This document shows positions 1 to 5,856 of a stretch of DNA of 9,233 nt, piece by piece. Numbering within the stretch: the first letter of the stretch is position 1; every line of letters begins with the position of its first letter. The stretch comes from Parvularcula sp964342585 (lineage in GTDB: Bacteria; Pseudomonadota; Alphaproteobacteria; Caulobacterales; Parvularculaceae). The DNA lies in NCBI GenBank assembly GCA_964342585.1, contig CAYFHK010000105.1:1-9233 (forward strand). Reading direction: 5' to 3'. Under the pieces are notes generated by a model. That model saw nothing but the letters and a program-made list of their open reading frames with translations. It was not told the DNA's origin and did not search any database. A program made the translations under genes and the position numbers.

Positions 1-1496
1 GTTCGACCCGTTGCGTATTTTTGTGCCTTTTCCACGACGCAGGCTGAGGTCGCGGGATGCTCCGCCAAGACTTCGCCAAGCTCACGCGCGTCAGCGAAAT
101 CATAGCCATCGATCGTGCCGCTCGGGTCGATCGGCTCACCGTTCTCAGCGAGCCGGAACTTGCCGACGCCATCGAAGTTTTCGAGCGACAGGCCAATGGG
201 GTCGATGAATTCGTGACAGCTGGCGCACGCCTCATCGGTCCGGTGCTGGGTAAGGCGGGCGCGCGCGGTTTTAAACTCAGGATTATCCGTCTCTTGAACG
301 ACGGTGAAGTTCACCGCGGCCGGTGCGGGCGCCACAGATTGACACAAGAGAAGCTCACGGACAGCGATTCCGCGCAGCGTCGCAGAACTCCGACCTGGAT
401 GGGCATGAAGCGCCGTGAAAGCGGGGTGCGAAAGCAGACCGCCGCGCAAATCGTCTTCTGCGAAAGCGACCTTCTCCCACCCTTCCGATTGCTGAACGGG
501 TACGGCGTAAACCATGCCCAATGGACGCGTTAGGAACGTTTCCTTCGCCGTGAAGAGATCCGTGTAAGGCGCTTGCCGCTCGATCAAGTGATAGTCGAGG
601 AAAAGCATGACCTGCTCATAGGCATCTTCGGCCACCGCATGATTGAACGCGGGGTAGATCAGCTTGTCTTTCTCGAGATTTTTCAGCCCCTCGAGATGCA
701 GGAAGTCTTCGAAGAACGCATGCATCCCTTGGCGCAGCCGAGACGATGACAACAGACGATCAACTTGTGCTTCAAGACCATCGTCCGTGTGCAGGGCGCC
801 CGAGCGCGCAGCCGCAAGCAGCTCGTCGTCAGGTGCCGTGTCCCACAGCAGATAAGAGAGGCGCGCGGCTTTGGCGTGACCGGTGAGGCGGAATTCGCCG
901 CTCGGTGCCGTCTCCGTTGTATCGACCAGGAATAAGAATTCTGGCGAAGAGAGCATGCCCTCAATGACGAGGCCCATCGCTGTCCGGAATGATCCGACCT
1001 CATCCATGGCCAAGCTCGCCGCCTGCGTCCAAGCCTGGCGATCCTCTGCGGTCATCTCGCGGCGAAAGAGCTGCTCGCCATAGCTGCCAACAATCTCTTC
1101 CGCACAAGCCTTATCGAAGGACACGTCATCATCGGCTGCACATGGCATGAGGGCCGACCAGCGTTCCTCGGCAATGACTTGATCAGCGATACGGCCCGCT
1201 AAGGCGTAGTATTGCTCATATCCGCTGGCGCTGATGGACGCTTGTCCCGCGCCAACAGCCGCGAGCCCACCAACCCGAATATCGGGCTCAAAGCGGCCAA
1301 CAACTTTGATCTCAGGCGAAAAGACGTCGGCGATCGTGTTTCGGTACTGACTTTCAGTGAGGCGGCGCAGCTGAGGTGTTGGCGCCTCATAGGCAATCTC
1401 GTCGCCTTCTAGCATGCCGCCGATCATCGGCACGCCGAAGAGCACCGCCGCGACAACGGCACCCAGTCCCAATACGAGGATAAGCAGTCGTTTCAT
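1..1496 (-). CDS. DUF1592/DUF1588/DUF1585 family secreted protein (3' end beyond window)
   Basis: I translated this by eye on the minus strand: an open frame of 498 residues runs from an ATG at 1496 to the window edge with no stop. Residues 3-25 are a hydrophobic signal or anchor. The domain order matches the planctomycete-cytochrome-associated family. A DUF1587-like segment at about 42-105 contains LRRLTESQYRN. A DUF1595-like segment follows at about 120-190, then DUF1592 at about 205-335 (around LSYLLWDT). DUF1588 at about 345-445 carries CASCHEFIDPIGLSLENFD, and the beginning of DUF1585 ends in YATGR. Only the last few dozen residues are probably missing. The single CxxCH (residues 424-428) resembles a haem c site, but in this family the motif sits outside a recognisable cytochrome c fold, so haem binding is unproven. 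AAGGG lies just before the start. The gene is third in an operon, 17 bp after its neighbour. Members are often followed by a DUF1552 gene, which would lie off the left edge. The biochemical role is unknown. Confidence 0.9.
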   Translation of the reverse strand, partial: MKRLLILVLGLGAVVAAVLFGVPMIGGMLEGDEIAYEAPTPQLRRLTESQYRNTIADVFSPEIKVVGRFEPDIRVGGLAAVGAGQASISASGYEQYYALAGRIADQVIAEERWSALMPCAADDDVSFDKACAEEIVGSYGEQLFRREMTAEDRQAWTQAASLAMDEVGSFRTAMGLVIEGMLSSPEFLFLVDTTETAPSGEFRLTGHAKAARLSYLLWDTAPDDELLAAARSGALHTDDGLEAQVDRLLSSSRLRQGMHAFFEDFLHLEGLKNLEKDKLIYPAFNHAVAEDAYEQVMLFLDYHLIERQAPYTDLFTAKETFLTRPLGMVYAVPVQQSEGWEKVAFAEDDLRGGLLSHPAFTALHAHPGRSSATLRGIAVRELLLCQSVAPAPAAVNFTVVQETDNPEFKTARARLTQHRTDEACASCHEFIDPIGLSLENFDGVGKFRLAENGEPIDPSGTIDGYDFADARELGEVLAEHPATSACVVEKAQKYATGR

Positions 1497-1513
1497 GGTT
1501 CCCTTGGCCCGCC

Positions 1514-2911
1514 CTAATAAGTCTCGTCAGATGTTTCGGCTTTCGCCTCTTTGGTCGGATCGTCCGCCGCTTTCTTGATCGCTTCATCCTCGCCGGTATC
1601 AGAGGCAGCAGGCGGCCCACCCGCCCCTTCAGGTGCGCGCAGCTCGGCCCCTTCTACCGCGATTTCGGCCAGATCGACGCCGTAATACTCTCGGGTGTCC
1701 AAGATATATTTCGTCAACTGCTCCTTTGGCGGATGGATAACGAAGGCGGGCACCGCCTCGATCTTCATCGCGGTGGAAATGGACCGGCATTGCCCAGTTT
1801 CCGGATCGCGATGCCCATCGGCATATTTCTGAAGTGCCGTCCACACGGCCGGACACGTGAAACCGTTGGCCACCTGAAGCGCACCGCGCTCATCATGGAA
1901 GTTTTGCCAATAGGCATGCTTCAGATCGAAATAGCCCACGAGATCCCCAGAGGCCGACCCGTCATCGTTCAGTGTCAGGTGGATCTGCGTCTTTTTGATG
2001 AAGTATTCGGCGGGACGACCGGTCCAGCCAAACTTCAGCCGCAGCTCAAAGGGCTCTGTAATGAGCTCGCCATTCTCGATCCGGCCTTTGACAGTGTTAT
2101 GCCAAAGCGTGTTGTCGGTGACCGTTAGACTCGCATAGCCGAGACCATTTTTTTGGCTATCATAGGGCGTCGGCTCGTGGCTGGAATAGACACTCACTTC
2201 GACGTAGTCGTCGTTCACGATGCTATCGACATCGCGAACTTCCATCAGTGTCGTGATTTCGCCATCTCGGTAGGCGCCAACATGGTAGTCTTCCATCGCC
2301 CCGCCAGCGAACTCGGCCGTACGGCGAAAACTATCGACACACCCCATCACACGATAAAGCTGATTATCGATGCCGGACCGGCCATCTGGTGAAGTGAAAT
2401 CTTGCGCACCGCAGCTATCAATATCGCTGCCGTCAGAGGCTTGACCATCGAGATCACGACCAAAGGAAATGGGTGATTGCACCACTTTCATTGGCGGATC
2501 GTCATACGAGTCGGGGATGTTGCAGATCGAGGCGCCGTTTTGCTCACGCATCCGTTTTGCAGAGAGGGCGTAGCCTAATTTATAATAGGTTGACCGATTT
2601 TCGGGCTGCAGAAGATATTCCTGCTTTTCTTTCGGCATGTCTAAAATGGCGATGTCGCGCAGCGCGTACGCAAAGCCCTCAGGGCAGTCCTGCGGCGTTT
2701 CGTGCACGTCGTACCAAAAATAGCTGAAGGCAAAGCCGAGCGTGCCAGGCGCCGTAGAGGCGAATTGTGGCCACGCCTGCTCACCGCCCACCACGCGCGC
2801 GGGCGTGTTCATCGCCGCCTCCGCACCGGAGGAAGGATCCGCAGCGACAGCGCTGCCGCCCGTCAAAACCAGGCTCGCGGAAAGCATCAAAGCGAGACGA
2901 CCGTTACGCAT
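1514..2911 (-). CDS. Secreted protein of unknown function, 465 aa
   Basis: I do not recognise a named family. The frame is open upstream to 3037, but I chose the ATG at 2911. It has AAAGGA upstream at good spacing and gives a standard Sec signal peptide (MRNGRLALML..., h-region to about residue 18, likely cleavage after AVA at 21-23). The mature part is soluble, acidic and rich in aromatic residues. It has six cysteines (76, 130, 167, 191, 353, 375), none in a haem motif, which would suit disulfides in the periplasm. Between 154 and 191 there is an Asp/Gly-rich stretch (DLDG, DGSD, DGRSGIDNQ) ending in GC, reminiscent of a calcium-binding loop. The last 40 residues are a low-complexity, charged Glu/Lys/Ala tail. 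Its start overlaps the HiPIP stop by 8 bp and its stop is 17 bp before the DUF1592 gene, so the three are probably co-transcribed and act in the same envelope process. Confidence 0.85.
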   Translation of the reverse strand: MRNGRLALMLSASLVLTGGSAVAADPSSGAEAAMNTPARVVGGEQAWPQFASTAPGTLGFAFSYFWYDVHETPQDCPEGFAYALRDIAILDMPKEKQEYLLQPENRSTYYKLGYALSAKRMREQNGASICNIPDSYDDPPMKVVQSPISFGRDLDGQASDGSDIDSCGAQDFTSPDGRSGIDNQLYRVMGCVDSFRRTAEFAGGAMEDYHVGAYRDGEITTLMEVRDVDSIVNDDYVEVSVYSSHEPTPYDSQKNGLGYASLTVTDNTLWHNTVKGRIENGELITEPFELRLKFGWTGRPAEYFIKKTQIHLTLNDDGSASGDLVGYFDLKHAYWQNFHDERGALQVANGFTCPAVWTALQKYADGHRDPETGQCRSISTAMKIEAVPAFVIHPPKEQLTKYILDTREYYGVDLAEIAVEGAELRAPEGAGGPPAASDTGEDEAIKKAADDPTKEAKAETSDETY

Positions 2912-3266
2912 GGGACTGTTCCTTTCGCGCAGAATTGAGTTTTGCGGCGGCGCCGGGCGCCCAGGAGGTGCAATAGCCTTGTGGGTGAGCCGGCAAATCA
3001 TCGATCCCGCAGGTGCCGCAGGATTGTGCCCCGCCATCGTAGAACACGCAGTTGGTGCAGGTTTTGCCGCTCACGCCTGACTGTTCGACGTATTGGCGGC
3101 CATCGCGCGCGGCACGTTGACCTGTAGTCAATTGCGATGGCGCGGCGCAGCTCAACTGCGCGCTTTGCCCACACGCACCGAGCCAAAGCCCCCCGAAACT
3201 CAAGGCAGCCAAGCTCTTCAGCGCTGATCGCCGCGAGGCCTGCGGTTGTTCGCAAGGCTTCCCCAT
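2904..3266 (-). CDS. High-potential iron-sulfur protein (HiPIP), Tat-exported, probable lipoprotein
   Basis: This is a 120-residue protein with a twin-arginine signal (SRRSALKSLAALSFGG, residues 11-26) that ends in LGAC at 29-32, which fits a lipobox with C32 as lipidated residue. The C-terminal half has the HiPIP pattern: C70-x2-C73, a third ligand at C86 (or C83), then GYC-TSW with C99. HiPIPs hold one [4Fe-4S] cluster, fold before export (hence Tat) and shuttle single electrons in the periplasm; most are soluble, so a lipid anchor would be unusual. Two in-frame ATGs exist, at 3272 and 3266. GGGAGGA lies only one base from the first but about 7 bases from the second, so 3266 is preferred. 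It is first in an operon with the unknown secreted protein and the DUF1592 protein, for which it may be electron carrier (inference). Confidence 0.88.
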   Translation of the reverse strand: MGKPCEQPQASRRSALKSLAALSFGGLWLGACGQSAQLSCAAPSQLTTGQRAARDGRQYVEQSGVSGKTCTNCVFYDGGAQSCGTCGIDDLPAHPQGYCTSWAPGAAAKLNSARKEQSHA

Positions 3267-3272
3267 CGGCAT

Positions 3273-3279
3273 TCCTCCC
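3273..3279 (-). promoter_or_regulatory. Shine-Dalgarno of HiPIP gene, decides the start
   Basis: GGGAGGA on the minus strand is a near-perfect ribosome binding site. It abuts the ATG at 3272 but is correctly spaced for the ATG at 3266, which removes two residues from the longest reading. Confidence 0.7.
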
Positions 3280-3289
3280 GTTTTTACCT

Positions 3290-3317
3290 TTCATACACCT
3301 GCGAAACGCGGCGTCAA
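3290..3317 (-). promoter_or_regulatory. Candidate sigma70-type promoter of HiPIP operon
   Basis: On the minus strand TTGACG (3317-3312) is followed after 16 bp by TATGAA (3295-3290). A start of transcription near 3283 would give a leader of under 20 nt that still includes the ribosome binding site. The -35 element is strong and the -10 matches 4 of 6. This was found by eye with no scoring, and other promoters in the gap cannot be excluded. Confidence 0.35.
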
Positions 3318-3342
3318 TGTCATTCGCACCATTAATGCATTG
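3315..3342. promoter_or_regulatory. Inverted repeat, candidate operator for divergent TetR-type regulator
   Basis: The arms CAATG-T-CATT (3315-3324) and AATG-CATTG (3334-3342) are complementary except for one bulged base and are separated by 9 bp. The right arm contains the perfect palindrome AATGCATT. The left arm overlaps the candidate -35 of the HiPIP operon, where a bound repressor would block polymerase. TetR-family proteins usually bind such palindromes in the gap beside their own gene. That this site is the operator is inference. Confidence 0.25.
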
Positions 3343-3492
3343 AGTACGAAAGGCGATCTTTGTTTTTTGAATATCTGGCTGGCTTTCAGGAGTCTTTCTA
3401 AGAAACCACTTCTGAACAACGCACCAATCTTTAAGGTCGCCCTGGCTGGTAAAAGCGACTAACGTTTTTTGATAAGCAAATGACAGTGAGCG

Positions 3493-4098
3493 ATGCAGCC
3501 GACAGCTTCACCAACTCTACCGTCGAACGAAATCGACCCGGTGCCCTCGAGTGCGCAACGGATCGTTGAAGCTGCGAGTGAGATTTATGAGCAAAATCCA
3601 GTGCTCCCGGTGCCCTTGGCCGCAGTGGCCGAGGCTGCAGGTGTCAGCCGGTCACTCATCTACACGCATTTTTCGCAGCACACTGAATTAATTAATGCGA
3701 TGATTGCGGCGCAGTTAGAGCTGCTTGAGCCCAAACTGGTGCCGCCGCCGGACTTGCCTGACACGCTTCGTGACTTCGCGTTTTTTTATAGCCGCGTGAT
3801 GTTCAATCATTATCTGGAGCACGGACTGATATTGGCACAGGCGCCGCGAGACCATTTCATGACGGGGCACCTGCTGCCGCGCGCCAACGACATCTATCTC
3901 ACCATCCTTCGGCAATTTGCGTGCAAAGCCCGCAAAGAGGCGAACCTCTCCTTTCGGCGCAGCTTCGCAGCCTTTGCGGCGGTGGGCGCAATGCCGGAGC
4001 ATGCAGCACGCCTGACCAAGCGCGGGCGCCTTGACGAACAAGTCGCGAGGGTCACGCTCGACCGCTTATTGAATGTCGCAATAGAAAGCTTAAGCTGA
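3493..4098 (+). CDS. TetR/AcrR family transcriptional regulator
   Basis: This 201-residue protein has a TetR-type N-terminal DNA-binding domain at about residues 20-66. Helix 1 is AQRIVEAASEIYEQ, and the helix-turn-helix is PLAAVAEAAGVSRSLIYTHF, closing with the usual recognition-helix YxHF pattern. The rest is an all-helical ligand-binding and dimerisation domain with no assignable ligand. Length is typical. The ribosome binding site is weak (GTGAG just before the ATG). It is transcribed away from the HiPIP operon across a 226-bp gap that holds a palindromic sequence, so it is a natural candidate to repress that operon and itself. It ends tail to tail with the next regulator, overlapping it by 9 bp. 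Confidence 0.85.
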   Translation: MQPTASPTLPSNEIDPVPSSAQRIVEAASEIYEQNPVLPVPLAAVAEAAGVSRSLIYTHFSQHTELINAMIAAQLELLEPKLVPPPDLPDTLRDFAFFYSRVMFNHYLEHGLILAQAPRDHFMTGHLLPRANDIYLTILRQFACKARKEANLSFRRSFAAFAAVGAMPEHAARLTKRGRLDEQVARVTLDRLLNVAIESLS

Positions 4099-4950
4099 CT
4101 GCTCGGCCGCCGTCGAGATCGCTGAATCGCCTAATGCCGAGTTGATAATAATCGGCAAGACGACAGCTTCTGCATCTTCCATCTCGATGCGTTTCTCCGC
4201 AACCAAAGCGCCCGCGCGCACCACCATGGCGGTGGTCATCGCTAAGGACGCCAGCGCCTCTTGTGGCGACAAGCTGGTCTCGCCGATAATCGCACTCACC
4301 GCGCGCTCAGAGGCGACAGATCGAATGGCATTCCGGCGCGTCTCAACCCGCTTTCGCACACCAGAATCGCCGATCAGCGTGTGAAGAAGCGGCCCCCGCG
4401 TCGCTGCGGCGCGCAAATAGCTGAGCGAGGACATCACAACCCGGGCAATCCGTGTTCCGCCGCGCGAGACAGCGTCCCGCCGCACCGCTTCGAAGGCATC
4501 GATCTCATCTTGCGCCAAGGCGACAAGAAGATCCTCCCGCGTCGAGAAGACATTGTGGGCTTGCGCTTCACTCATCCGCAATCTCTTAGCCACCTCTTTG
4601 AGCGTAAGCTGATGAACGCCCTCTTCCGTCGCGATCAATCGAGCCGCCTCTATCATCTGTGCACGACGCTCTTCAGGCGCCAATCGAGCGCGCGGCTGGC
4701 GCGGCGCGCGGATCCCGGCGCCAATGGTGACCTTTTCATCGGGGTCGCTAGGTCCCTCAGGCTTCTCCAGCGCACTCTGCGAACCGCGTTGTCGCCAATA
4801 GCCTTTCGGGGGGCGAGGGATATCCAGCCGATCGCAAATCTTTGCCAGACCGTTCGGGCTGATGCCAATTTCCTGCGCGAGGGTTGCGATGGGTTTGGTC
4901 CACACCGCCTCAAACAGCTCCCCCTTCGTCATTGTCACAGCTTCTGTCAT
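4090..4950 (-). CDS. TetR-type regulator with an extra N-terminal helix-turn-helix domain
   Basis: This is a 286-residue protein, longer than the usual 190-220 of TetR regulators. Residues 9-52 form a separate module: ELFEAVW, then LAQEIGISPNGLAKICDRL, then IPRPPKGYW. That pattern (xVWxxP, LAxxxGIS, GLAKxC, IPxPPxGYW) recurs in bacterial proteins as a predicted HTH domain. A proline- and charge-rich linker (about 55-92) follows, then a TetR-type HTH at about 95-145 (RAQMIEAARLIATEEG, then LTLKEVAKRLRMSEAQAHNVF) and a helical C-terminal domain. In the recognition helix the usual YxHF is replaced by HNVF. No ligand can be predicted. The start at 4950 keeps the whole first module; an ATG at 4932 would also do so. 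A 9-bp tail-to-tail overlap with the neighbouring TetR gene suggests the pair may be functionally linked. Confidence 0.82.
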   Translation of the reverse strand: MTEAVTMTKGELFEAVWTKPIATLAQEIGISPNGLAKICDRLDIPRPPKGYWRQRGSQSALEKPEGPSDPDEKVTIGAGIRAPRQPRARLAPEERRAQMIEAARLIATEEGVHQLTLKEVAKRLRMSEAQAHNVFSTREDLLVALAQDEIDAFEAVRRDAVSRGGTRIARVVMSSLSYLRAAATRGPLLHTLIGDSGVRKRVETRRNAIRSVASERAVSAIIGETSLSPQEALASLAMTTAMVVRAGALVAEKRIEMEDAEAVVLPIIINSALGDSAISTAAEQSA

Positions 4951-5069
4951 CGACGCCCCACTCCCGGTGTTCGGTTTTGTCGCAGGCTATCACAAGTGCC
5001 GCTGACTGTTGAGTGAAGCGGCTTTCACGGGATCTTTTCGCGAGTGCGATACTTTTTTTCGGAGCGCCA

Positions 5070-5095
5070 GGAACTCAATCGCTTTGAGCAACGTT
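5070..5095 (+). promoter_or_regulatory. EcfG-type general stress response promoter
   Basis: GGAAC (5070-5074), a 17-bp spacer, then CGTT (5092-5095). This matches the consensus recognised by the alphaproteobacterial general stress sigma factor EcfG (controlled by PhyR and NepR). It points toward the DUF892 gene, a family often found among stress-induced genes. Transcription would begin a few bases after 5100, leaving a leader of roughly 155-160 nt. Confidence 0.75.
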
Positions 5096-5123
5096 CTCTG
5101 GTTGATCGAAAAGATCATCACGT

Positions 5124-5182
5124 ATGGTCCGCGACCCAGGTCGATCCCTGCCCACCCTGCCCCCACCTGGGTCGCGGACCAT
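5124..5182. repeat. Perfect 18-bp inverted repeat (stem-loop) in the DUF892 leader
   Basis: The left arm ATGGTCCGCGACCCAGGT (5124-5141) is exactly complementary to the right arm at 5165-5182. The 23-nt loop is pyrimidine-rich and contains CCCTGCCC twice. In RNA this would be a very stable GC-rich hairpin between the stress promoter and the coding region. No T-run follows on either strand, so it is not a standard terminator. It could be an mRNA-stabilising or translation-controlling leader structure, a dispersed REP-like element or a protein-binding palindrome. Confidence 0.85.
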
Positions 5183-5263
5183 CAATATCCTTGCCAAGGT
5201 TGCGCATCGCGAAGGCAAGGCGCGCTCGATACGCCGCGTGACCAATAATTTCATGAGGGAATT

Positions 5264-5761
5264 ATGACGCTCAATACACTGAAAGATGTCTATGTCGATC
5301 AGCTGCAGGATCTATACAGCGCTGACCGTCAGTCACTCAACGCCACAAAAAAACTGCACGACCAAGCCACTTCAAGCGAGCTGAAAGCGGCGCTGAAGCG
5401 CGGTGTCGATGGGATCTCGGAAGGCATCTCAACGCTCGAAACCATTATCAAGAGCCACGATGCCGATCCCACCGGTGAATTCTGCAAAGGGATGGAAGGG
5501 CTCGTCAAAGAAGTCGACGCCCATGTCTTGAATGCCGACTTCGGCGATAACGATGTCAAAGATGCGATGATCATCACGCAGTATCAGCGCATGACGCATT
5601 ACGGTCTTGCCGGTTATGGCTGTGTGGTGGCATTCGCCAAGCGCTTAGGCCTTGGCAGTGACGTCACAAAGCTGCAGGAATGCTTGGACAACACCTATCA
5701 TGGCGATCGCGAGATGACGCGCATTGCCGAAGGTAGCGTGAACGAGGAAGCAGCAGCGTAA
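5264..5761 (+). CDS. DUF892 (YciE/YciF-like) ferritin-like stress protein
   Basis: This 165-residue, all-helical protein begins TLKDVYVDQLQDLYSADRQ, the hallmark opening of the DUF892 family, and also shows the DPTGEFCKGMEGL and QYQRMTHYGLAGYG segments. Length is typical. Family members have a ferritin-like four-helix fold and are usually induced by stress; their biochemical activity is unsettled. Here several positions that are carboxylate or histidine in YciF-type members appear changed: the usual EHYEIA near 111 reads THYGLA, and the HLEE segment near 48-51 reads GVDG. Diiron binding is therefore doubtful. GAGGGA precedes the ATG. The gene stands alone between an EcfG-type promoter with a long leader and a strong terminator, so it is probably a single-gene unit of the general stress response. 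Confidence 0.88.
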   Translation: MTLNTLKDVYVDQLQDLYSADRQSLNATKKLHDQATSSELKAALKRGVDGISEGISTLETIIKSHDADPTGEFCKGMEGLVKEVDAHVLNADFGDNDVKDAMIITQYQRMTHYGLAGYGCVVAFAKRLGLGSDVTKLQECLDNTYHGDREMTRIAEGSVNEEAAA

Positions 5762-5788
5762 GCCTCTGACATTCCGATCTAACGAGAG

Positions 5789-5815
5789 CGCCCGGCCTAT
5801 TGGTCGGGCGTTTTT
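5789..5815 (+). terminator. Rho-independent terminator after DUF892 gene
   Basis: CGCCCGGCC (5789-5797) pairs with GGTCGGGCG (5802-5810), one G-U pair included, around a TATT loop. TTTTT follows at 5811-5815. It lies 28 bp after the stop codon. Confidence 0.9.
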
Positions 5816-5856
5816 CGTGTCTTTCGATAGAGTGCCGCTCATGCTTGATTAAGGCC

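Larger units (their letters stand above)
4951..5263. other. 313-bp intergenic region with stress promoter and structured leader
   Basis: This gap separates the divergent dual-HTH regulator and the DUF892 gene. It holds an EcfG-type promoter (5070-5095) and a perfect 18-bp inverted repeat (5124-5182). Nearer the regulator gene, short overlapping inverted repeats occur: GCCGCT (4998-5003) with AGCGGC (5017-5022), and GTGAA (5013-5017) with TTCAC (5024-5028). These could be an operator for autoregulation, but they are weak. A run of seven T at 5053-5059 has no convincing stem before it. I see no coding region. Confidence 0.6.

Noticed and set aside
210..224. CxxCH of the DUF1592 protein as proof of a cytochrome c
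   Set aside because: The motif is part of the conserved DUF1588 segment and there is no surrounding cytochrome c fold or Met ligand pattern, so only a possible haem site is noted.
57..533. 158-residue plus-strand open frame near the left edge
   Set aside because: It is antisense to the DUF1592 gene, whose conserved motifs are clear on the minus strand.
2912..3037. Longer reading of the 465-aa protein from 3037
   Set aside because: The extension lies inside the HiPIP gene and would bury a perfect Sec signal peptide; the ATG at 2911 has its own ribosome binding site.
3480..3492. ATG at 3480 as start of the TetR-type gene
   Set aside because: It is in a different frame from the TetR reading.
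4261..5016. 251-residue plus-strand open frame
   Set aside because: It is antisense to the dual-HTH regulator, has Arg/Pro-rich composition typical of a shadow frame and shows no domain signature.
5034..5059. T-run at 5053-5059 as a terminator
   Set aside because: The preceding TCGC/GCGA stem has only 4 bp and no convergent gene ends here.
5800..5856. Longer XdhC reading starting at TTG 5800
   Set aside because: The start lies inside the terminator hairpin, lacks a ribosome binding site, and the extra 19 residues do not resemble the family N-terminus.
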